The notes beneath the pieces are model-generated. The model was not told where the DNA came from and ran no database searches. It saw nothing but the letters and a program-made list of their open reading frames with translations. DNA of 59,013 nt, taken from assembly GCA_002840565.1 (NCBI GenBank), contig PHBK01000025.1, forward strand, positions 1-59,013. Reading direction: 5' to 3'. This stretch comes from Deltaproteobacteria bacterium HGW-Deltaproteobacteria-12. Lineage in GTDB: Bacteria > Desulfobacterota > Syntrophia > Syntrophales > Smithellaceae. The position numbers and the translations under genes were made by a program. Below, piece by piece: positions 49,961 to 58,980 of the stretch; position 1 is the stretch's first letter; each line of letters opens with the position of its first letter.

Positions 49961-51580
49961 TCAGTCACATATACGGTTGGGTATTAATGCGCTGTCCCCC
50001 CTGTAGCCGAGTTTTTCCGCCGCATTTTTCAATTCTGCTGCCTGCTGATATTGTTTCTTGTGCTTCCAGAGGCAGGAAAGGTAGAAATACGGCTCCGGAT
50101 CCAACGGATTTAATTTTATGGCCTTTTGAAATTCCGGAACAGCTTCATCAATCATATTTCGAGAAAGCAAATAAATGCCGTACTGATGATGTGCAAATGA
50201 TGTCGGATTTTCTGTCTTTATCCCGAATATATGCACGGGAAGCGAGGCAACTATAATCAGCGCAATTGTCGCGGGAACAGCCAGAGAGACCATTACTTTC
50301 TTTCTGCGGCGGATAAAATCGGCAAGGACAAAGATATATTGCGCCGCCAGCAGGATCACAAAAGGAAAACTGACGATCCGATAACGATCGGAAATAAAAA
50401 ATATCACCGTGGATAACATCAATCCGGCAAACATTAACTTAAGAAGAAGCGCTTTGCCGTCCCGATGAGGAATTGCCAGCAGTCCCATGATGGCCAGAGC
50501 CATCAGCAGGCCCGGAGGAATAATTGAGTATTTCAGGATGGAGGAAAATCCTTTGCTGAAGTCATAATCAAGATTAGTCGCCAGTTCCTGACTGTTGATG
50601 AAAAGCAGGACTTTCGTCAACAGTAATCTGAGGGCATCAAGGGGCCATTTTACAATATCATCCAGCCCTCTTTGATACCAATAGGCATCGGCTTCCTGGG
50701 CGGTTAATTCCCGGCCCATGTTCTTCGATGCAACATCCTGCGCTTCATACATATACAGATAGGGTTTATTTGATGTGCCGGGGATTAATTCATAGATTCC
50801 TTTGGCGCCCTGGTGATTGCCAATGTAGAAATTAAGGCCTCCTTTGGCCGGAAAGGGTGAAACTGATTTTTCCAGGTAATAATTGTTCAGGCTGAACGGC
50901 ATGAGAACAAAAAGAATCCCCAGGATATAGCGCAGCGCCGCAGAGTATTTTTTTTTATTGGAATTATTAAAGAATATAATCCCGCCGATGATCAGGCCCG
51001 AGCAGAGTATTATATTCGGGCGCCCCAGACTGGCCAGACCGCCGATAAATCCTGCCAGATAATAATAAACGCCCCGGTCCGGACAATCTATTCCCTGAAT
51101 TAAGAAGGTAAATGATAAAAGCAGCAGGAATATGGAGATGGATTCGCCGACCGGCATTCCCGCAAACCAGATCAGGGGCGCATAAACCGCATAAATGAGA
51201 GCTGCCAGCAATCCCGCCCTGAGGTCAAATATTCTGCGTCCGATCAGGTAAACAAGCACTGCCGACAGCGCGTCAATGATCAGCTGCGCAACTACGGCCG
51301 CCAGCACACTTTCCTGGAACAGCAAAATAAACGGAATCAGATAAAAGGAATATAGAACATTCATGTTCATGGGAATTGTATAGAAAAAATTCCCTTCAAT
51401 AATTTTCTGGGCGATGATCAGAAACGGCAATGTATCAGGGACATAATCGACAGATAAAAGCGGCGTTGAATAAATCTGGAATAAGTGGACAAAGCGCAGG
51501 GCTGCAGCCAGAACAAAGATCAAAGCACATTGCACCCGGGAATTCATCGTTACAGAATACAAAAAGTTTTTCCTGCCCAT
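49961..51580 (-). CDS. GT-C-type (ArnT/PMT-like) glycosyltransferase with one TPR
   Basis: 539 aa integral membrane protein. VDYVPDTLPFLIIAQKI in the first loop gives the catalytic acidic pair region, and many hydrophobic spans follow to about residue 440. The last 80 residues contain a TPR (LLSRNMIDEAVPEFQKAIKLNPLDPEPY, quoted in part). It is convergent with the other GT-C gene, 43 bases apart, and followed by no visible terminator. It forms an operon with the GT2 gene upstream (88-base gap). Confidence 0.85.
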   Translation of the reverse strand: MGRKNFLYSVTMNSRVQCALIFVLAAALRFVHLFQIYSTPLLSVDYVPDTLPFLIIAQKIIEGNFFYTIPMNMNVLYSFYLIPFILLFQESVLAAVVAQLIIDALSAVLVYLIGRRIFDLRAGLLAALIYAVYAPLIWFAGMPVGESISIFLLLLSFTFLIQGIDCPDRGVYYYLAGFIGGLASLGRPNIILCSGLIIGGIIFFNNSNKKKYSAALRYILGILFVLMPFSLNNYYLEKSVSPFPAKGGLNFYIGNHQGAKGIYELIPGTSNKPYLYMYEAQDVASKNMGRELTAQEADAYWYQRGLDDIVKWPLDALRLLLTKVLLFINSQELATNLDYDFSKGFSSILKYSIIPPGLLMALAIMGLLAIPHRDGKALLLKLMFAGLMLSTVIFFISDRYRIVSFPFVILLAAQYIFVLADFIRRRKKVMVSLAVPATIALIIVASLPVHIFGIKTENPTSFAHHQYGIYLLSRNMIDEAVPEFQKAIKLNPLDPEPYFYLSCLWKHKKQYQQAAELKNAAEKLGYRGDSALIPNRICD

Positions 51581-51668
51581 TAATTAATCCAATTGTATTT
51601 TGAGCCCCGGACCGGTGTCGGCGTGATCAGTTCTTTCTTCCGGAAAATAAGCGCCGGGATTGGTTTTC

Positions 51669-52358
51669 TCATCTCAGCAGATTATACTTGAGGATGCAGT
51701 AGAGAGCCCGGATGCCGTCTGGCCAGTTAATTTTTTTACCTTCTTCGTAAGTGCGGCCATAATAGGAAATCCCGACTTCATATATCCGGCATTTAATTTT
51801 CGATATCTTGGCGATAATTTCCGGCTCAAAACCGAATCTGTCTTCTTCAATGTTTATCGACTGGAGAATTTCCCGCCGGAAAGCTTTATAACAAGTCTCG
51901 ATGTCGGTCAGATTAAGATTGGTAAACATGTTGGAGATCAGAGTAATTATTCCATTGCCGACCCGGTGCCAGAAATAAACAACCCGGTGCGGTTCTCCAC
52001 CCATGAATCGCGAACCGAACACCACATCGGCTTTATCATTGATAATCGGCTGGATCATTTTGGGATATTCTTGAGGATCATACTCCAGATCGGCATCCTG
52101 TATGATGATGATATCGCCTGTTGCCGCCCGGATACCCTGCCGCAAAGCGGCGCCCTTGCCCTGATTGACAGACTGATAAATAACCCGGCTGATCTTCGCT
52201 TCAATCTTTTCCTGCAGGATTTCCCTGGTTCCGTCCGTCGAGCCGTCATCCACAACAATGATTTCTTTGTCGGTATAAGGGGCATTCAGCACGGCATCGA
52301 TTATTTTTTCGATTGTGCCGGCTTCATTATAACAGGCGACAACGACAGAAAGCTTCAT
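51669..52358 (-). CDS. glycosyltransferase family 2 (polyprenyl-phosphate sugar synthase-like)
   Basis: 229 aa. SVVVACYNEAGTI and IIVVDDGSTDGT begin the GT-A fold, and IQDADLEYDPQEY is the metal-binding DAD motif. The short form without membrane segments resembles dolichol-phosphate mannose synthase-like enzymes. It probably makes the polyprenyl-phosphate sugar used by the adjacent GT-C protein at 49961-51580. Confidence 0.9.
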   Translation of the reverse strand: MKLSVVVACYNEAGTIEKIIDAVLNAPYTDKEIIVVDDGSTDGTREILQEKIEAKISRVIYQSVNQGKGAALRQGIRAATGDIIIIQDADLEYDPQEYPKMIQPIINDKADVVFGSRFMGGEPHRVVYFWHRVGNGIITLISNMFTNLNLTDIETCYKAFRREILQSINIEEDRFGFEPEIIAKISKIKCRIYEVGISYYGRTYEEGKKINWPDGIRALYCILKYNLLR

Positions 52359-53031
52359 AGATAATTATTCCCGGAATTCATATAAAACTGAAACTGACAA
52401 TAAACTACACAGAGTAACGCCGTAAGTCAAAGAAAAATAATATTTAAGTGGAGCCCCCTCCGGCGGGAGACTTTGTCATAATTAGAAAAGATGATTGCAG
52501 TGCTTTATAGTGTCCCCCGCTGGCGCGTTTAGTCCGGCGTATGCCTGGAGGGGTAAGGGGGTGGATGTTTTTGAAATGGCCGTAATATTCATAAGTGACA
52601 CCTTGGCACTACTTGGTCCACCTCCGTCACGGAGAAAAACCCGGCGTATGCCGGGTGACACCTCCGCCAGCGGAGGACATGAAATGACAATTTCACCTAT
52701 TGTGACACAGTCTCGTATGCCGGGTGACACCTCTCCGGCATGCGCCCGACTTCGCGCCAGCGGAGGACATGAAATAGCAATTTTTACCGGTGCGGCACAG
52801 TCTCCAGGAGCCGTGGGATTCCAAAACGCGGGATTCAACCGTCGATTCGTGAGCGTCTCCTTCAAATTTACTAGTGTAAATGCTCCGCAATTATGCAATA
52901 ATACACCCCATGATATCTTTGATCATTTCATAAATAAGATGAGACGACGCCGGATGAAATAATATAAAAAAACAGATTCTGCTTTGTCCGGCTGAAGACA
53001 ATAACTTTATCCCCGGAGAAAGTGACCCAGG
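52359..53031. repeat. 673-base intergenic region with modular repeat element D, copies 4 and 5
   Basis: Copy 4 (52467-52714) is the fullest in the window: it starts with GAGACTTTGTC and ends with GACACAGTCTC, and contains all modules including the GTCCCCCGC/GGGGG stem, the CACCTCCGTCACGGAG stem, CCGGCGTATGCCGG and CACCTCCGCCAGCGGAGG. A partial copy 5 (52718-52804) follows, ending with GGCACAGTCTC. From 52805 to 53031 I see no gene; AT-rich sequence before 53032 may hold the promoter of the next operon. Frames across this region are repeat-derived. Confidence 0.8.
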
Positions 53032-54159
53032 ATGTCCAATAAAATAAATATTTACGTTACCCAGCCCTGTCTTCCCCCGCTGGAAGAATTTATCCCTTAT
53101 CTGGAAAAAATCTGGGAGAGCAAATGGCTGACCAATGCCGGGCCGTATCACCAGAAACTGGAAACGGCTCTGGCGCAGTATCTTGGTGTGGAGCACCTTG
53201 CTCTCTTTGCCAACGGCACGCTCGCCCTGATCACCGCCCTGCAGACGCTGAGGATTACCGGTGAAGTCATTACAACACCGTATTCATTTGTGGCCACGGC
53301 TCATTCTCTTGTCTGGAACTCCATCACTCCCGTTTTTGTCGATATTGATCCGGTGGACTGCAACATTGATCCGGATAAAATTGAGCAGGCCATCACCCCG
53401 CACACCTCTGCCATTATGCCTGTTCATTGTTACGGCAATCCCTGTAATGTTGAACGCATCCAACAAATCGCCGATACCTACGGACTGAAAGTTATCTACG
53501 ATGCGGCTCATGCCTTTGGCGTGAGATACAGGGGGGAAAGCCTGCTTAACCACGGGAATCTGTCCGTCCTGAGCTTTCATGCCACCAAGGTTTTCACAAC
53601 TTTTGAGGGGGGGGCTATCGTCTGCCCGGATGCCAAGACAAAACAGCGAATAGATTATCTCAAGAACTTTGGACATGCCGGTGAAGTCACGGTGGTTGCT
53701 CCCGGAATAAACGGCAAGATGAATGAAGTGCAGGCGGCTTTCGGAATGCTTCAACTTCAATACATCGACGCAGCCATCGAGCGACGACGGAGAATAGATG
53801 TTTTATATCGGAAATTGCTGTCCGGTCTTCCCGGCATCGCCTGCCTCAGCCGCCGCTCGGACGCGACCTGCAACTACTCCTACTTTCCGATTTTTGTTTC
53901 TTCCGACTACCCCCTGAGCAGGGATGCCCTCAATTCGAAACTGCGGGATAATAACATCTACGCCCGACGCTACTTCTACCCTCTGATTACGGAATTTCCC
54001 ATGTATCGTGGGTTGCCGTCGTCTGAGCGCAGCAATTTACCAGTGGCCACTGATGTTTCCGGCAGAGTGCTTTGTTTGCCGATTTATCCCAATCTGTCCG
54101 ATGGACAAATTGCTGATATTGTCGAAGTGATTGCATCCTCGAAAAGAGCCGGCCAATGA
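53032..54159 (+). CDS. DegT/DnrJ/EryC1 aminotransferase
   Basis: 375 aa. The PLP lysine is Lys186 in LSFHATKVFTTFEGG and the cofactor Asp is in VIYDAAHAFG (157). The 'SFHATK' variant is typical of enzymes making dTDP- or GDP-linked 3- or 4-amino-6-deoxysugars (VioA, FdtB-like). No ketoreductase or dehydratase gene follows it. It overlaps the WbqC gene by 4 bases. Confidence 0.87.
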   Translation: MSNKINIYVTQPCLPPLEEFIPYLEKIWESKWLTNAGPYHQKLETALAQYLGVEHLALFANGTLALITALQTLRITGEVITTPYSFVATAHSLVWNSITPVFVDIDPVDCNIDPDKIEQAITPHTSAIMPVHCYGNPCNVERIQQIADTYGLKVIYDAAHAFGVRYRGESLLNHGNLSVLSFHATKVFTTFEGGAIVCPDAKTKQRIDYLKNFGHAGEVTVVAPGINGKMNEVQAAFGMLQLQYIDAAIERRRRIDVLYRKLLSGLPGIACLSRRSDATCNYSYFPIFVSSDYPLSRDALNSKLRDNNIYARRYFYPLITEFPMYRGLPSSERSNLPVATDVSGRVLCLPIYPNLSDGQIADIVEVIASSKRAGQ

Positions 54160-54860
54160 AGCTCGCCATTATGCAGCCATACTTCTTCCCGTATATCGGC
54201 TATTTTCAGTTGATTAATGCCGTCGATGAGTTCGTTCTTTATGACAACATTGAATTCACCAAGAAAGGCTGGATCAACAGAAACCGGATTTTAGTCAACG
54301 GAAAAGATTCCTTCATCACTATTCCGCTAAAAAATGATTCTGATTATCTGGATATAAATCGCCGCCGGCTGGCGGCAACCTGGCCTAAAGAGCGGGAGAA
54401 CATCCTGAACAGAATCACTGAATATTACCGGAAATCACCCTATTTTGATTCTGCTTATCCGGTAATTTCCAGTTGTATTCTGTATGAGGAAAATAATTTG
54501 TTCCGGTTTATTTTAAATTCTCTGGTCTCATTGAAAGAATATCTGGGAATAGTGACCCCTTTTCTCATTTCCTCAACATTACCCATCGACCAGGGATTGA
54601 AAGCAGACAAGAAGGTTATCGCCATCTGCCGTGCGAGGAAAGCGGATGTTTATATCAATCCCATCGGCGGAACTGAACTTTATCAAAAAGACCTCTTCCA
54701 GAGTGAAGGCATAGAATTATTTTTTCTGCAATCTCATGATGTAAGATATGAGCAGTTTGGCAATGAATTTGTCCCGAGGCTTTCCATCATTGACGTAATG
54801 ATGTTTAATTCCCCCGGCAGGATCAAGGAGTATTTAAATCGGGATTATTCGTTAATTTAG
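54156..54860 (+). CDS. WbqC-like family protein
   Basis: 234 aa. MQPYFFPYIGYFQLINAVDE and FVLYDNIEFTKKGWINRNRI at the N-terminus are the WbqC family hallmark (quoted as two parts). Members occur in O-antigen clusters next to aminotransferases; their biochemical role is not settled, and acyl or amino-acid transfer to amino sugars has been suggested. The 4-base overlap with the aminotransferase gene supports linked action. Confidence 0.9.
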   Translation: MKLAIMQPYFFPYIGYFQLINAVDEFVLYDNIEFTKKGWINRNRILVNGKDSFITIPLKNDSDYLDINRRRLAATWPKERENILNRITEYYRKSPYFDSAYPVISSCILYEENNLFRFILNSLVSLKEYLGIVTPFLISSTLPIDQGLKADKKVIAICRARKADVYINPIGGTELYQKDLFQSEGIELFFLQSHDVRYEQFGNEFVPRLSIIDVMMFNSPGRIKEYLNRDYSLI

Positions 54861-54922
54861 CAAAATGATCTTTAACAAGTCCCGTGATCATGAAACATCC
54901 CGCAAGATAAGAGAAATGATGC

Positions 54923-55882
54923 ATGTTTAAATGGAAAATACTGGGAAGAATCTTCAATCCGGCCGATGTTCAAAATAAGTTTTGGCTGCACGAGTATGCT
55001 CAAGCCCCTGCGGTTTTACTTTTTGATAAATTCGTCCGCGTCTATTTTTCCTGCCGGCCGCCGGCGGATCAGGATGGTCAATATGTAAGTTATTCAGCGT
55101 TTATCGACCTGAACAGATACAATCTGTTTGAGATATTAAATATTTCCGCAAAGCCAATTTTAGAGCTGGGAGACCTGGGAACTTTTGATGAGTTTGGAAC
55201 ATACCCTGTATCAATTATCAGGAGCGGGAAGGAAATATTTGCTTACTATGGCGGATGGACAAGATGCGAGTCTGTTCCGTTCAATGTGGCCATCGGTCTG
55301 GGTATAAGTTCTGACGACGGCATAACTTTTAAGAAATGCGGCAATGGCCCCGTCTTGTCTTATACTCCGGACGAGCCTTTTATTCTCAGCGGCCCCAAAA
55401 TAAGAAGATTCAATGGTCTTTGGCAATTATGGTACATAGCCGGGAGAAAGTGGATTATCGCCGACGGGAAGCCCGAACCGGTTTACAAGATCCGTCTGGC
55501 CATCTCGCGAGACGGCTTCCGATGGGAAAAGGTGAACAGGGATCTTATTGCCGGCAAAATTGAGGATGAAGCCCAGGCCAGCCCGGATGTAATTTTTCAA
55601 AACGGCAGGTATCACATGTTTTTCTGTTATCGATACAGTTCTCATTATCGAGGAAAAGATAGAGGCTACAGAATAGGATATGCTTCTTCCGCTGATATGC
55701 TGAACTGGATCAGAGATGATTCCAGAGCCGGCATCGATGTGTCGGAGGATGGCTGGGATTCGGAAATGGTGTCCTATCCCCATGTGTTTGAGCTGGACGG
55801 CCATATTTACATGCTCTACCTCGGAAATTCAGTTGGCAGGCATGGTTTTGGCATAGCGCAATTGGAAGGAATCCTGAGCTGA
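54923..55882 (+). CDS. five-bladed beta-propeller (glycosidase-like) protein, paralogue A
   Basis: 319 aa. Repeated blade motifs (FVRVYFSCRP, IFAYYGGWTR, WQLWYIAGRKW, YHMFFCYRYS, IYMLYLGNS) indicate a GH32/GH43/DUF377-like propeller. Acidic residues at the blade openings (DSEMVSYPHVFE) could be catalytic. Homologues occur in polysaccharide clusters as proteins of unknown activity. No signal peptide is seen, so the protein is cytoplasmic. About half of the residues match paralogue B by eye. Confidence 0.78.
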   Translation: MFKWKILGRIFNPADVQNKFWLHEYAQAPAVLLFDKFVRVYFSCRPPADQDGQYVSYSAFIDLNRYNLFEILNISAKPILELGDLGTFDEFGTYPVSIIRSGKEIFAYYGGWTRCESVPFNVAIGLGISSDDGITFKKCGNGPVLSYTPDEPFILSGPKIRRFNGLWQLWYIAGRKWIIADGKPEPVYKIRLAISRDGFRWEKVNRDLIAGKIEDEAQASPDVIFQNGRYHMFFCYRYSSHYRGKDRGYRIGYASSADMLNWIRDDSRAGIDVSEDGWDSEMVSYPHVFELDGHIYMLYLGNSVGRHGFGIAQLEGILS

Positions 55883-55895
55883 AACGGATGATTTT

Positions 55896-56861
55896 ATGAA
55901 ATGGCGCAAACTGGGCAAAATATTTGACCCGACACAACATAAATTGGCCAACGGGTGCGTGGAATATGCACAGTCGCCGCAGGCGCTGGTCTTTGACGAT
56001 TATGTCCGCATATACTTCTCCACAAGAAGAAAAGATCCGGCCAACGGCAAGTATTTCAGCCACATTTCATTTGTGGATATGAGCGCTGACTTGGCAGAAA
56101 TAATTTCTGTCTCCTCCCATACGGTAATAGAGTTGGGCGCTTTAGGGTGCTTCGACGAACACGGCATTTTCCCTCTGAATGTTCTGAAAAACGGCTCTGA
56201 AGTTTACGGCTATATCGGAGGTTGGAACAGAAGAGTATCTGTTTCCGTAGATACTTCTATCGGTCTGGCCGTGAGCCGTGACAATGGTGCTACCTTTAAA
56301 AGAACAGGTGACGGACCGGTGCTGACATCTTCCCTGAAGGAACCTTTTCTGGTGGGAGACCCTTTTGTAACTATTTTTAATAAAAAATTCCATATGTGGT
56401 ATATTTTTGGCTTGGCCTGGAAAAAGTTTTCCGAAAACCAACCGCCGGAGCGAATTTACAAGATAGGCCAGGCAGTATCAGCTGATGGTATCACTTGGCA
56501 AAAAAAAGAAGAAGGACGGCAGATTATTGCGGACCGCATCGGGGTTGAGGAGAGCCAGGCGCTGCCGACTGTTGCTTATTTCAACGGGTGCTACCATATG
56601 TTTTTTTGCTACCGGGAATCCTTCGATTTCCGAACCAACAAAAGACGCAGTTATCGAATTGGTTATGCCTGTTCTGATGACTTAATAAACTGGACCAGAA
56701 ATGATCCGGTTGCGGGCATTGATGTTTCCGAGGGGTCATGGGATTCAGACATGATCTGTTATCCGCATGTGTTTCATTGCCGGGAAAAGGTTTATCTGCT
56801 CTACAACGGCAATGAATTCGGCCGCTTTGGATTCGGCCTGGCAGTTCTGGAGCAAATTTAA
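55896..56861 (+). CDS. five-bladed beta-propeller (glycosidase-like) protein, paralogue B
   Basis: 321 aa, begins 13 bases after paralogue A and shares its plan: KWRKLGKIFDP, YVRIYFSTRRKD, YGYIGGWNRR, FHMWYIFGLAWKK, YHMFFCYRES and VYLLYNGNEFGRFGFG. The same acidic spot appears as WDSDMICYPHVFH. The two genes arose by tandem duplication and later diverged; both keep the conserved blade residues, so both are probably functional. Confidence 0.78.
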   Translation: MKWRKLGKIFDPTQHKLANGCVEYAQSPQALVFDDYVRIYFSTRRKDPANGKYFSHISFVDMSADLAEIISVSSHTVIELGALGCFDEHGIFPLNVLKNGSEVYGYIGGWNRRVSVSVDTSIGLAVSRDNGATFKRTGDGPVLTSSLKEPFLVGDPFVTIFNKKFHMWYIFGLAWKKFSENQPPERIYKIGQAVSADGITWQKKEEGRQIIADRIGVEESQALPTVAYFNGCYHMFFCYRESFDFRTNKRRSYRIGYACSDDLINWTRNDPVAGIDVSEGSWDSDMICYPHVFHCREKVYLLYNGNEFGRFGFGLAVLEQI

Positions 56862-57319
56862 TGAATCTGGTTTATGCTCAAAGAAAAGCTTCTCCCGAAG
56901 CGATCTACAATCATTTAATGGCCTGCAATAAAGACTTTATTCCTCCTTTGGAAGAAAAGGTCAATATTTCAGAATATTCGATGAAAATATTTGAAAAATC
57001 CTTAACGTTTGAAGCGTGGCAGGGCGAATCTCTGGTCGGACTCGTCGCCGCCTATTTTAATGACTGCACTTTAAATACTGCCCATATTACAGACGTCAGC
57101 GTAATGCGCTCCTATTCAGGAAAAGGCGTCGCCGCGAGATTATTAAAAAATTGTATTGATTATGCCGCGGAGAATAGTTTTAAAAACATCTTTCTGGAGG
57201 TAACAAGATCAAATTCTCTCGCCGTTAATCTGTATAAAAAATTGGGGTTTGACGTCTATGAGGATAAAGGTATTATATCAATAATGAAGCTGGTCATCGG
57301 CACTAAAGGACAACTATGA
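56861..57319 (+). CDS. GNAT-family N-acetyltransferase
   Basis: 152 aa. ITDVSVMRSYSGKGVAARLLK is the acetyl-CoA binding motif (R/QxxGxG/A seen as SGKGVA), followed by NIFLEVTRSNSLAVNLYKKLGF, the typical RimI-like end. Start shares one base with the stop of the propeller gene. It probably acetylates an amino sugar made by the aminotransferase at 53032. Confidence 0.88.
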   Translation: MNLVYAQRKASPEAIYNHLMACNKDFIPPLEEKVNISEYSMKIFEKSLTFEAWQGESLVGLVAAYFNDCTLNTAHITDVSVMRSYSGKGVAARLLKNCIDYAAENSFKNIFLEVTRSNSLAVNLYKKLGFDVYEDKGIISIMKLVIGTKGQL

Positions 57320-58056
57320 GCATCCCCAGAAACTACAACAATGAATTGAAGGATACGGATAGTCATAAATACGCCTACAATTTTGATTTCGAAATTATGC
57401 ATCCGTTCATATTGAGGTCATTGCAGCCTTTTTTTAGGGCAGGCAATTTGCTGGAATTGGGAAGTCACAAAGGCAATTTCACCAAAAGACTGCGGCCTTT
57501 TTTCAATGACATTACCTGTCTGGAAGCTTCGGCGGAAGCAATTGACGCCGCCGCAGAAGAATTAGGAAGCAGTGTTAAATTTATAAATTCCATCTTCGAA
57601 ACTGCGATTTTACCGGCTAAATACGACAATGTAATAATGATCCACGTACTGGAGCACATTGATGACCCCGTAATGGTTTTAAAAAGAATTCAGGAAGAAT
57701 GGCTGACCGAAAAAGGCAGATTATTTCTGGTCTGCCCTAATGCCAATGCCGCATCGAGGCAAATAGCCGTAAAAATGGGCCTACTTAGTTCTAACTCCGC
57801 CGTTACCGCGGCCGAAAAAGAACATGGTCATCGAGTGACCTACTCTTTTGATTCTCTGGAAAGAGACGTCAGAGCGGCCGGGCTGAAGGTGATTTCGCGT
57901 TCGGGAGTTTTTTTCAAGGCGCTGGCCAACTTTCAATGGGACAGATTGTTGAACACGGATATCATTTCACCGGAATATCTGGAAGGCTGTTACCAGCTGG
58001 GGCAGCAGTATCCTGATTTATGTTCCAGCATATTTTTATTATGTGAAAAAGGATAA
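57316..58056 (+). CDS. class I SAM-dependent methyltransferase
   Basis: 246 aa. NLLELGSHKGNFTKRL is the SAM-binding motif I, CLEASAEAI motif II and YDNVIMIHVLEHIDDPVMVL the post-motif region. It overlaps the GNAT gene by 4 bases. A sugar methyltransferase is likely. It is not closely similar to the methyltransferase at 45843-46676. Confidence 0.87.
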   Translation: MSIPRNYNNELKDTDSHKYAYNFDFEIMHPFILRSLQPFFRAGNLLELGSHKGNFTKRLRPFFNDITCLEASAEAIDAAAEELGSSVKFINSIFETAILPAKYDNVIMIHVLEHIDDPVMVLKRIQEEWLTEKGRLFLVCPNANAASRQIAVKMGLLSSNSAVTAAEKEHGHRVTYSFDSLERDVRAAGLKVISRSGVFFKALANFQWDRLLNTDIISPEYLEGCYQLGQQYPDLCSSIFLLCEKG

Positions 58057-58059
58057 GTA

Positions 58060-58980
58060 ATGAAAATATCATTTATTATTGCTGTTTACCGCAACGAAGG
58101 CGCGATTTCCGGAACTTATGAAAAAATAAAATCCCTGTTCGGCGCTGCACTGGCAGGCCTGGAATATGAAATTATTTTTGTGGATGACGGCTCGGACGAC
58201 GGATCATTAAAGGAAATTCTGGCCGTCAAGAAAGGCGATCCCTGTGTCAAGGCCATAACTTTTACGCGAAATTTCGGCCAGATGGCGGCTATGCTGGCCG
58301 GTTTCAAGGAGGCCGGCGGCGATGCAGTCATCAACATTTCCGCAGATATGCAGGATCCCATCGAACTGATTCCGCAAATGATCCAGAAATGGCAGGAGGG
58401 AGCGGAAATTGTCATCTGCTATCGCACAGACCGTTCGGACACCATCTCGGCCAAATTGTTTTCTTACGTTGCCTATGGCGCCCTGCGCTTGTCTGTGCCG
58501 CAAATACCTCCGGGAGGATTTGATTTTGTATTGATGGACCGAAAAGCTTTAGATGAATTCAATTCCATAGACGTCCGCAACAGGTTTTTCCAGGGGGATT
58601 TGCTGTGGACCGGCTACAGGACCAGCTTTATCCCCTATGTCCGCCGGAAGCGAACAATCGGCAAATCACAATACAACTTTGCCAAGAAACTGAAAAATTT
58701 TATTGACGCTTTTCTCGATGCGTCTTATTTGCCGATCCGGTTTATTTCGTCAGTCGGCATAATTCTTTCCATCCTGGGCGTGATCTATAGCTTGACCATC
58801 GTCTACAGTTGGCTGCGCGGCGGCACTCCTTTTTCCGGTTGGGCGCCCATTATGATTGCCATGCTGATCATAGGCGGCTTGATCATGGTCATGCTCGGCG
58901 TCATCGGTGAATATATCTGGCGCATTTATGACGAAGTCCGCAAAAAACCCAATTATATTATCAGAGATAAATATTTATAA
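58060..58980 (+). CDS. GtrB/DPM1-like glycosyltransferase family 2 with two membrane segments
   Basis: 306 aa. SFIIAVYRNEGAI and IIFVDDGSDDGS start the GT-A domain. ISADMQDPIELI holds the DxQDP metal site, and KRTIGKSQYNFAKKLK is a typical acceptor loop. Two C-terminal membrane helices (about 235-258 and 268-293) end it. This is the architecture of bactoprenol glucosyltransferases, which make undecaprenyl-phosphate-linked sugar for GT-C enzymes. It starts 3 bases after the methyltransferase gene. Confidence 0.92.
   Translation: MKISFIIAVYRNEGAISGTYEKIKSLFGAALAGLEYEIIFVDDGSDDGSLKEILAVKKGDPCVKAITFTRNFGQMAAMLAGFKEAGGDAVINISADMQDPIELIPQMIQKWQEGAEIVICYRTDRSDTISAKLFSYVAYGALRLSVPQIPPGGFDFVLMDRKALDEFNSIDVRNRFFQGDLLWTGYRTSFIPYVRRKRTIGKSQYNFAKKLKNFIDAFLDASYLPIRFISSVGIILSILGVIYSLTIVYSWLRGGTPFSGWAPIMIAMLIIGGLIMVMLGVIGEYIWRIYDEVRKKPNYIIRDKYL

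Noticed and set aside
52482..52962. Open frames of 138 and 155 codons in the intergenic region
   Set aside because: Both follow repeat element D on opposite strands; products mirror repeated palindromes.
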